Source: JAKQEM01 sp964391185
GTDB taxonomy: Bacteria > Patescibacteriota > Gracilibacteria > Peribacterales > Peribacteraceae
DNA: 64,000 nt
Assembly: GCA_964391185.1 (NCBI GenBank)
Contig: CAYMIX010000007.1
Span: 20,438-84,437 of the forward strand
Direction of reading: 5' to 3'
How positions within the stretch are numbered: the stretch's first letter is position 1; every line of letters starts with the position of its first letter. Under the pieces are notes generated by a model, which was given only the letters and a program-made list of their open reading frames with translations, searched no databases and was not told the origin of the DNA. The translations under genes were made by a program, and so were the position numbers. Below, one piece after another: positions 57,279 through 64,000 of the stretch.

Positions 57279-60200
57279 ATGGGAGGTCTTACACCATCTT
57301 CGGCTCCAGACCGACTCACGGACATCGTCCGAAATGCGGAAAAACAGGTGAATAATCCTGGTTTCAACGAGCAATTTAAGGAACAACTGAAACAAATGCA
57401 ACTCACGCAAAGTGAATTGATTGACCTCGCGAAACGCTTTGAGGAATCTTCCGTCGATCGAATTAAAAATGACGCGAAGCAAATGATCCTGGAACAGATG
57501 AAACAGGAACGTCAGTCGCTCGCAGATACAATCAATCCGCTAAATTGGGAGCGTGATACACAGTTGAAGGTTGGTGGAGCTATTGTTGGAGGAACAATCC
57601 TTACAGTGCTCATTGCAAAAGGACTTAAGAAGATGGGCGAGACGGGACGCAAAATTCGGAATGTATTCCTTGGAGCCGTAGGCGCTACAGTCGCTGTTGC
57701 AGGTACGATCATTGGTTTCAAACTCTGGCAAAACTGGGGAGAGATGCAAAAGCAAATAGAGAGGGTGAATGAAGCAACTACGAAACTCATGAATGCGACA
57801 GGTGAAGTGAAGGAAAAAGCTCAGAAGGAATTGGAAGAAGCTCGTGCAAAACTTGAAGCAATCAAAAGAGAGCGATCTGAATTGAAGCAAAAAGAAGAAA
57901 CTACAAAAGAGGAGGGATCTGCCAAAACTCCTGAGAACGATGCGGCAGTAGCAGAGGAATATGTGAAAGAACCTGAAGCCTCCACTGTTAAAGAGGATGC
58001 AAAACCAACAGCTGCGGAAAAGCTTAAGGACGCAATTCCTTATGCAGAAGAAAAAGAGATTACTCGCACAATCGCTGCACAAGGATTGCTCACAACGCAC
58101 TCTTCTCTTGCTCGTAAGGCAGGTCTAGAAAGTAAAATAGAACGGAACTCGGTAGCAGATGTACTTGGCAGACAAGATGTTCGCAGCTTGCCAATCTTAA
58201 AGTTGGCACAAGTTCAGTCTGCAAAAGATGCTACTCTATTACTCTCGCAGCAAGCGCATCAACCAACTACCGCGGCCCAGGATAAAGCGATTTATTTCTT
58301 GGGAATGGTATGCAATGTCGAACTGCAAAACCCAGCGGTGCATGAGCTCTTGGAAAAATCTGGAAGTAAGTTTGAAGAATTAACGCTCGGACAATTTCTC
58401 GATTCAGTAAGCATCGTTCCCTCTTTCCTCGGTCGTTTCGCAAAAGAAATACAAGGTAAAAATATAAAGGACATCGATGTCACTGCTGTGCTTGCGAATA
58501 TTTTTAGCGCAGAAGAAAGCATCAAAGATTTTGAATCGAATCCTTTAATTGGAAACCGTATTGCCGAACTTCACCCGCAGTTAAAGGACAAGAAAAATCT
58601 CGCATCATTCCTCTTTTATTGTTTAGGCCCTGCGCAGAAGGGCAATCGTAGCATTAAAGACGTAACATCTGCCGAATCGAAAGAAACAATGTCGGATGTA
58701 GAACGAGATATTTATGTGCCCGCTTTGCGTAATATCAGTAATGCTCTCGCCAACCCTTCAACTCGCAATCTGCTTGTCCAGTTCGCTCAAGGCAACCCTG
58801 ATCATGCCAAGCTTATTGAAGGATACCTAGAAGGAGATCTCAACGTTCATGATGCAGTGCAGTTGTATATGTTCTTACAGCTCACGAGAAATAATGATGA
58901 ACAGGGCTCATACCCTGCAAACGCTGCAGACGTATCGAGTACATCAGCATTGATGCTGCAAATGAAAATTCTGCAGATTCTTGGAAACGCAGATCCCAAC
59001 AGCGGATCCGAATTGAAGTACAAACTCCTGCTTAACACAGCAGCCGGGTTAGTAGTCGATACAAAACTAAATCTTCCACCACAAGTGCGGGATCTTATTT
59101 TGACCATGGGCAAGTTCGCTGCAGGAGAAACTATAGACATTGTTTACGACTTCTTTAAAAAACCAGCAGTCCAAGCATGGATATTCTTGAAGGAGGCAAA
59201 CACAAATCAAAATCCTATTATATATGGGCCGGTATATGCAACCGAGATTGGGGCAGGCATTATTGGTGGAGGATTTCTCAAGCAATGGCTAAGTCGCGAC
59301 ATGATTGAAATCATGACAAGCCGTACGAAAGAGCTGTCAAAAATGAGCAAGCTTAGAAAAATCATTCCTTTTGGAACCGAAACAGGAAGACGCGCTAGAA
59401 ATGCTACCGAAATGGGCTCAATTTCTAATAAAATTCTGGATGTAAAAAGAAAAATATTAGCCATTCCAAATAAAGCGCATTCCGATGAAGTCTGGAGTGC
59501 CTACAACCGCTTCTTCAAGCGCGGTTTTGATCCTTCCTCTTTCAAAAATTTTTATGATGATCTAAGTGCATTGCAAGCCAGTGGTGTAGATCCCGCTATC
59601 ATCCAAGAGTTAACCAAGGATATCCGCATTTGGGAATCAGCGGAATATGGACCAGTACTTCAGCGTTACCGTTTCGGAATCTTACGCAGAACGCAAAAGC
59701 GCTTCACAGGACAGTGGAAGCAAACCGGAAAGATTCGTAAACTTGGTGGCGTTGGCCGTGGTGCATATGCAGGCGCAGCCGCACTAGAAGCAGCGATGGT
59801 ATATAACGATTACCAAACACTTGAAGAGACGCAAAAACGCAACGAAGAAACACTCAAGAATCTTGAAGATAATCTGCAAAAAGCAGGCTTCAAACATCGT
59901 TACTCCGCAAAGGGCATTGTGTATGAACATGCTTGCGGTGCACGCATAAATTTACATTCGCTTAAGGAATCCATTACTTCCTTTGAAAACGTCGACCTTG
60001 CTCGCCTAGCAGTAAGTTCAACAAGCCTTGCAGCCACTGTCCTCGCACCAAGCCTTGTGCTTGGCCCTGGAGGTTGGGTCGTAGGCGGTATAGCTGTTGC
60101 TATAGAAGCCGGTATTACTTCTTGGGAACAAGTGAAGCAGCGCGACTTCATTATGAATACACCTACACCTATCCTCGCCTTACTCGGCCTTGGCAGCGCC

Positions 60201-61970
60201 ATCGGTGCAGATGAACAGGACATGATCGAAGAAGTGTCTAATGGCATGATTTCGGACTTGGCACTGAAGGATGGTAACAAAGACAAAACAATGATCTTAA
60301 AAAAGACATACACAATCCTTTTCTGTCAGCACATGGCAGAGCTTGGCAAAACAAATCCTGATCTTGTCGCAGAAATCACACAGGGCAGAGACATGGCCGA
60401 ACTTTTCGATGAAAACGGTGAATTCTTTAATCAAGATTTCCAGCAGATTATTAAGCCATATTTGGCGCTACGCATGTTCCAGCTCTCACAAGATCAGAAT
60501 GTGAAGTGGAGCGAATTTAAGGATCTAAAAATCGACGAAGGCTGGTTCGATGAACGCAACATCCGCCCACAAGATATGGGCACAGCTCTTAAAGAAGCAG
60601 CTGAGCTGTACTTGAACCATCTACGTGAAAAACGTTACCAGGAAGCTCTCAAGTCACGTGACGAAGAGCTCACAGAACTTACGTCTCATATTGATCCCCA
60701 AGATCCTGTCACACAGGCAGACTACGATATCGCTGAAGATGATTGGAATAAGACACTGGAAGTGCTTGGCCAAAGCCTTGTGCGCAGTACGCCAGTAAAC
60801 AGGCTCCCAGCATCGCCAAACGGAATGACAAGTACTGCTGCAAATCTGAAAGAGGTCACAGATGGCTTAAATACCAGATATCCAAATGCAACTCGCGGAG
60901 AAATTCCTTTGCAGGAAATGTATGTATTCCAGACTCCTGAAGCACCACAGCAAAGCGGAGAACGCTACGACGTGTTCTTCCGTGAAGCACAGGCTTCGTA
61001 CTACCGTGCCAAGGAAGCAAACCTCAACGAATGGGCCCAAACGTATATCGTGGAATTCAATAAGATCATGCAGCGCTTCCCGGACTTTGACCTTTCGGGT
61101 AAATGGAAGACGCAGTTCTCCAAGATGCCACCTTCAGCCGACTGGAATTCCTTTGGTACTAAGAAAGAGGTAAGCACTTACTACAGGCAAAGCCTTAAAG
61201 TGATGGAGCAGGTTCTAGAAGACACAGTCGACCGTCATGCAGAATTCCATCCAGAAGCCCTGGAAAACAGAAAGGGTAAGCAGAGCATGTTTGTCGGAGA
61301 TTCGACGGAAATTTACCTCGTAGAACATGACTTGGACCAAAGGGAAAAGAGCCGCATTAGCGGAGTCGTAAACACTGCGAAGGAATTGCACGTTGTCATC
61401 GATGGCAAAGACACGCTCTTCACGGCAAACGAAAATGCTGGAAATCGTTGGCAAACTCCAAACGGATTCTTGCAATGCGCTGTACAAACGACTTGGAAAA
61501 ATGGAGTGAAGGAATATTCGTATCACTGGTCATTCGAAGGTACGAAAACTGGCACGCTTGAGGTCTATCACAAGAACAAGCTCGGCCAGAGAGAGCCAGG
61601 AGTAATGGTGGAAATCCAAGCTCCTTCGAAGAAAGAAATCCCTGTGGAATCACTCGCAGTCGTAGACTTCGACAATCCACCATTAGTCTTTGATGCCACA
61701 CTAACCATGAATGATGGAAAAACAGTCACACTGACTTATATGGAGCTGAGAAAACTCAGCAATAATCCGCTGATTGAAAAAGTTCTTTTCATGGCTGATA
61801 AACAAGGAAACATACAACGTTGCCGCTTACGCCTCTCAGAAGCAGGTAAGAATGAAGTCCGATCAGTTTCGTTCAAAGAACCGATTGGTGAACATTCCGA
61901 AACTATCTTCCGCAAGAAAAATGCGGAAACCGAACCTGGTTTATATAAAGCAGATAAAACTGCTGCCTAA
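57279..61970 (+). CDS. Giant hypothetical membrane-associated protein (1563 aa)
   Basis: The largest gene here, family unknown. N-terminal 90 residues helical; two membrane helices (about 95-113 VGGAIVGGTILTVLIAKGL and 127-147 VFLGAVGATVAVAGTIIGFK); charged coiled coil (about 150-250, EKAQKELEEARAKLEAIKRE). A long helical middle follows. A second hydrophobic zone lies at about 905-950 (SLAATVLAPSLVLGPGGWVV). The C-terminal 300 residues look beta-rich (TEIYLVEHDLDQREKSRISG, LEVYHKNKLGQREPGVMVEI). No signal peptide and no catalytic motif seen. It could be a scaffold of an envelope or intracellular structure built with its operon partners; that is inference. Confidence 0.75.
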   Translation: MGGLTPSSAPDRLTDIVRNAEKQVNNPGFNEQFKEQLKQMQLTQSELIDLAKRFEESSVDRIKNDAKQMILEQMKQERQSLADTINPLNWERDTQLKVGGAIVGGTILTVLIAKGLKKMGETGRKIRNVFLGAVGATVAVAGTIIGFKLWQNWGEMQKQIERVNEATTKLMNATGEVKEKAQKELEEARAKLEAIKRERSELKQKEETTKEEGSAKTPENDAAVAEEYVKEPEASTVKEDAKPTAAEKLKDAIPYAEEKEITRTIAAQGLLTTHSSLARKAGLESKIERNSVADVLGRQDVRSLPILKLAQVQSAKDATLLLSQQAHQPTTAAQDKAIYFLGMVCNVELQNPAVHELLEKSGSKFEELTLGQFLDSVSIVPSFLGRFAKEIQGKNIKDIDVTAVLANIFSAEESIKDFESNPLIGNRIAELHPQLKDKKNLASFLFYCLGPAQKGNRSIKDVTSAESKETMSDVERDIYVPALRNISNALANPSTRNLLVQFAQGNPDHAKLIEGYLEGDLNVHDAVQLYMFLQLTRNNDEQGSYPANAADVSSTSALMLQMKILQILGNADPNSGSELKYKLLLNTAAGLVVDTKLNLPPQVRDLILTMGKFAAGETIDIVYDFFKKPAVQAWIFLKEANTNQNPIIYGPVYATEIGAGIIGGGFLKQWLSRDMIEIMTSRTKELSKMSKLRKIIPFGTETGRRARNATEMGSISNKILDVKRKILAIPNKAHSDEVWSAYNRFFKRGFDPSSFKNFYDDLSALQASGVDPAIIQELTKDIRIWESAEYGPVLQRYRFGILRRTQKRFTGQWKQTGKIRKLGGVGRGAYAGAAALEAAMVYNDYQTLEETQKRNEETLKNLEDNLQKAGFKHRYSAKGIVYEHACGARINLHSLKESITSFENVDLARLAVSSTSLAATVLAPSLVLGPGGWVVGGIAVAIEAGITSWEQVKQRDFIMNTPTPILALLGLGSAIGADEQDMIEEVSNGMISDLALKDGNKDKTMILKKTYTILFCQHMAELGKTNPDLVAEITQGRDMAELFDENGEFFNQDFQQIIKPYLALRMFQLSQDQNVKWSEFKDLKIDEGWFDERNIRPQDMGTALKEAAELYLNHLREKRYQEALKSRDEELTELTSHIDPQDPVTQADYDIAEDDWNKTLEVLGQSLVRSTPVNRLPASPNGMTSTAANLKEVTDGLNTRYPNATRGEIPLQEMYVFQTPEAPQQSGERYDVFFREAQASYYRAKEANLNEWAQTYIVEFNKIMQRFPDFDLSGKWKTQFSKMPPSADWNSFGTKKEVSTYYRQSLKVMEQVLEDTVDRHAEFHPEALENRKGKQSMFVGDSTEIYLVEHDLDQREKSRISGVVNTAKELHVVIDGKDTLFTANENAGNRWQTPNGFLQCAVQTTWKNGVKEYSYHWSFEGTKTGTLEVYHKNKLGQREPGVMVEIQAPSKKEIPVESLAVVDFDNPPLVFDATLTMNDGKTVTLTYMELRKLSNNPLIEKVLFMADKQGNIQRCRLRLSEAGKNEVRSVSFKEPIGEHSETIFRKKNAETEPGLYKADKTAA

Positions 61971-61983
61971 CCTCCATTATTTT

Positions 61984-62571
61984 ATGACTCACTCCCCAGA
62001 AACCCACGGCCACTCTCACGAGAAAAAGCCTGAGTCGCATGCGAAGCATCCGGAGCATCACGCTAAGCTTCACAGCCACACGCCTGAAAAGTTATCAGGG
62101 TTGCGCGAGAAGATTGTCACCGGTGCAGGTACCGCGTACGACATTGCTGAAGCTGGAGTGAAGACGACAGCGAATGTCTCGAAGAAAGCATTCGATTCAA
62201 CAGTTCAAAGTGGAAGGACACTAACCTTCCGCGAATGGGAATTCATGCGCGATCCTAAGAATCACACATCGACCAAAATATTCCACGGACTCGGCATTAT
62301 GGCTGCAGGCTACGGACTCTACCGTGCATCCAAGTGGGCTCTCACAAAGCCCAAGGGCTCATTCCTCGGAAAGCTTTTCCGGTTTACCGGCGTCGCTGCT
62401 CTTGCCACTCTCGGCGTGAACTGGCTTGGTGGATCGTTTGATAAAAAGAAGGATGCAAAATCTTCGTACGAAGAATCCCCAGCGGAAGCTGCTGCTGCAT
62501 CGACAAAGCCAGCATCACCTGCACCAGTGCCGCCAGGAGGCGACCCATTTGCTGACGATACTACAAAGTAA
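61984..62571 (+). CDS. Histidine-rich membrane protein (195 aa), operon gene 4
   Basis: Starts MTHSPETHGHSHEKKPESHA. The first 45 residues hold about 13 histidines and could bind metal. Then an amphipathic helix and two hydrophobic segments (about 100-118 HGLGIMAAGYGLYRASKWAL; about 128-146 FRFTGVAALATLGVNWLGGS). The tail is Ala/Pro/Asp-rich. The ATG at 61984 is used because the longer frame begins inside the giant gene. 13 bases after that gene's stop. Confidence 0.7.
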   Translation: MTHSPETHGHSHEKKPESHAKHPEHHAKLHSHTPEKLSGLREKIVTGAGTAYDIAEAGVKTTANVSKKAFDSTVQSGRTLTFREWEFMRDPKNHTSTKIFHGLGIMAAGYGLYRASKWALTKPKGSFLGKLFRFTGVAALATLGVNWLGGSFDKKKDAKSSYEESPAEAAAASTKPASPAPVPPGGDPFADDTTK

Positions 62572-62594
62572 CACAAACAATTTCCGTCTCGTGT

Positions 62595-63500
62595 ATGAAC
62601 CCACATCCACACCAAGAACCGGCCAAGCGAATCCTCCCCTTCCACGAATGGATGGAGCTCGCATACCCACGTGCATCAGCAATGCGCACGTTCCTCAAAG
62701 CTATCGGTGTGATGGATGTGCACTATCTCCTCTATCGCCTCGGCTACACAACGGTAAAGGAGAAGGCAACGCACACGAGTGACCCTGTTCGCCGCGCTAT
62801 TCAAAAGACTGCGACAGTAAAGGCACCTGTTGCTGAACCAACCAAGACGGTTACGAAGCAGGTGAAGAAGCCTGCTAAGCCTAAGAAGGCAAAAGCAATT
62901 CTGCCTCCAAAAGAACTCACGATGGAATTCACGGAGAAGCATTTACCAAAAGAAGAACTTAAGCCAGAACCTGCACCAGTAGAAGTAATCGAACCTGAAC
63001 CATTGGTATTGAACGATGAACCTGTTGCAGAACCAACGCCAGAACCTGAACCAAAAAAGCACGACGCTAGCACGACATACTGGCTTGATGATGCTGCATT
63101 GGAAAATGAAGATCTTCTCAAAACAAAGAAGAAACTGAGTATCGACGGCATCACTATTGCTCTTAAGTTTGCTGATAATAACGGCGAACAAGAAGCTGTG
63201 GTATTTGTCGGGCATAAAACATTCCGCGCACAGGACCCAGGCACACAAATGAACCTCAGTGCTGTGCTACAGAAGGCTCGCGTTGATAGTGGCGAATTGT
63301 ATGTCTTTGGAAGTACTGCCTTTGGTGCAATTACAGGCAAGGGATACGTGACTGCTACCGAATTGCAGCGTGTTATTCATCTGTTGAACGATAGTGAAAG
63401 TAAGACAGTCGATGTGCATATCGAATACTTCGATGCCGACTCATCTTCTCGTACTCGCAAACAAAACACACTCGACATTCGTTTTGAACGAGTACAATAA
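62595..63500 (+). CDS. Hypothetical protein with Pro/Glu/Lys-rich linker (301 aa), operon gene 5
   Basis: Not recognised. N-terminal helical domain (HEWMELAYPRASAMRTFLKA) to about residue 65, a long disordered Lys/Pro/Glu linker (KTVTKQVKKPAKPKKAKAIL to EPTPEPEPKKHD, about 80-155), then a beta-rich C-terminal domain (LSIDGITIALKFADNNGEQE, LQRVIHLLNDSESKTVDVHI). The bipartite form suggests tethering of two partners. The intergenic gaps on both sides are about 20 bases. Confidence 0.7.
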   Translation: MNPHPHQEPAKRILPFHEWMELAYPRASAMRTFLKAIGVMDVHYLLYRLGYTTVKEKATHTSDPVRRAIQKTATVKAPVAEPTKTVTKQVKKPAKPKKAKAILPPKELTMEFTEKHLPKEELKPEPAPVEVIEPEPLVLNDEPVAEPTPEPEPKKHDASTTYWLDDAALENEDLLKTKKKLSIDGITIALKFADNNGEQEAVVFVGHKTFRAQDPGTQMNLSAVLQKARVDSGELYVFGSTAFGAITGKGYVTATELQRVIHLLNDSESKTVDVHIEYFDADSSSRTRKQNTLDIRFERVQ

Positions 63501-63517
63501 TCTGTACACTCCACGCC

Positions 63518-63928
63518 ATGCACATGTTGCGACAGTATCTGTTCCTCATCCCCGTCGTTGTGATGGTGCTTTCGGAATGCGCAAAGATGCTGACAGAATA
63601 TATGCGCACGGATAAGTGGCACGCAGCCCTCTTCCGCACAGGCGGCATGCCAAGCTCACACTCCGCATTCGTCACGTCCCTCTTGATTATCGTCGAACAG
63701 AAAGTGGGAATGGAATCAGTGGAATTCGCGATGGCATTCGTATTCGCTGCAGTTGTTTGGTACGACGCACTGAGCCTGAGGCGCGAAGTAGGATTGCAGG
63801 CAGAAATGCTCAACCGTCTGCAGCAGTGGCAACACTTTACGGAGCGCGTTGGACACTCGTTTAAAGAAGTTATCGCGGGAATTATCTTTGGTGCGGTGGT
63901 GACGTATATTGGAGTGTGGATCAGTTGA
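63518..63928 (+). CDS. Divergent PAP2 family membrane protein (DUF212)
   Basis: 136 residues of the divergent PAP2 (acid phosphatase/VanZ-like, DUF212) family, probably acting on a lipid or prenyl phosphate. GGMPSSHSAFVTSLL holds the phosphatase-type SxxHSA motif; AAVVWYDALSLRREVGLQAEML and the C-terminal SFKEVIAGIIFGAVVTYIG are family-typical. Three to four membrane helices. TACACT (63505-63510) lies 7 bases before the ATG, so it can also be transcribed on its own as a leaderless mRNA. Confidence 0.88.
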   Translation: MHMLRQYLFLIPVVVMVLSECAKMLTEYMRTDKWHAALFRTGGMPSSHSAFVTSLLIIVEQKVGMESVEFAMAFVFAAVVWYDALSLRREVGLQAEMLNRLQQWQHFTERVGHSFKEVIAGIIFGAVVTYIGVWIS

Positions 63929-63949
63929 TCCACAGCTTTTAGGTGTCAG

Positions 63950-63986
63950 GTTCTAGCTTTTAGCTTCCTGACCAGAAGGTTTTTTT
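63950..63986 (+). terminator. Possible terminator at the end of the operon
   Basis: GTCAGG and CCTGAC arms around TTCTAGCTTTTAGCTT, followed 9 bases later by TTTTTTT. Weak because of the gap before the T-run. Confidence 0.45.
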
Positions 63987-64000
63987 GAATAACTGCTTTA

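Noticed and set aside
1..64000. Alternative genetic code with TGA as glycine
   Set aside because: Several well-defined genes end in TGA at the expected place (for example those at 10167, 27807 and 29802), and no conserved protein here needs TGA read-through.

Overview
This is a 64 kb piece of a bacterial chromosome with mixed GC content. TGA is used as a normal stop codon (for example at the ends of the genes at 10167 and 27807), so the recoded code of Gracilibacteria and Absconditabacteria is excluded. Several things suggest a Patescibacteria/CPR-like lineage, possibly Peregrinibacteria: many small unknown proteins, start codons without Shine-Dalgarno sites, a DoxX and FmdB complement, a pyrophosphate-driven ion pump and an SLH surface protein. 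That assignment is inference; no rRNA is present to settle it. No CRISPR array, prophage or transposase gene was seen.

Layout. 1-11 kb: partial valS, two small gene cassettes, a YefM/YoeB toxin-antitoxin pair, fmdB, a K+ channel, a large unknown protein, pnp and rpsO. 11-20 kb: an RmuC-like protein, a PcrA/UvrD helicase, an SLH protein, ksgA and a ComEC-type channel. 20-30 kb: a methyltransferase, DoxX, glycoside hydrolases (GH1 and GH15) around an unknown protein, an LCP protein and an NDH-2-like oxidoreductase. 30-31 kb: small zinc proteins, tRNA-Glu and a possible 22-residue peptide gene. 31-42 kb: a nucleotide cluster (pyrD, pyrG, ppnN-like, a PRTase-like protein, guaB, adenosine deaminase and a CBS-containing guaB paralogue), interrupted by an element resembling a 23S rRNA intervening sequence. 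42-51 kb: hppA, a YtxH-like protein, a uvrC carrying an inserted acetyltransferase domain, a glycosyltransferase, a structured small-peptide locus, L25 and a GIY-YIG protein. 51-56 kb: an operon of raiA/hpf, a 7TM transglutaminase-like protein and a fused ATP-grasp/QEGLA metallopeptidase. 56-64 kb: a tight operon of five unknown proteins, one of 1563 residues, ending in a divergent PAP2 protein.

Two styles of gene start coexist. Many housekeeping genes have a TANNNT hexamer exactly six bases before the start codon and no Shine-Dalgarno site, as expected of leaderless mRNAs. A second set of small unknown genes has a consensus -35/-10 promoter, a strong AGGAG site, GC-rich codons and usually its own terminator.

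The window is rich in dispersed repeats. The most striking is a ~180-nt element present three times (12.6, 29.8 and 44.7 kb). Its helices are kept by compensatory changes, which points to a structured RNA. Shorter palindromic repeats lie between genes and also inside pcrA, uvrC and a glycosyltransferase, and they form the 3' or 5' ends of several reading frames. A run of 100 Ns at 28.4 kb is flanked by an exact 55-bp duplicate and looks like an assembly artefact.
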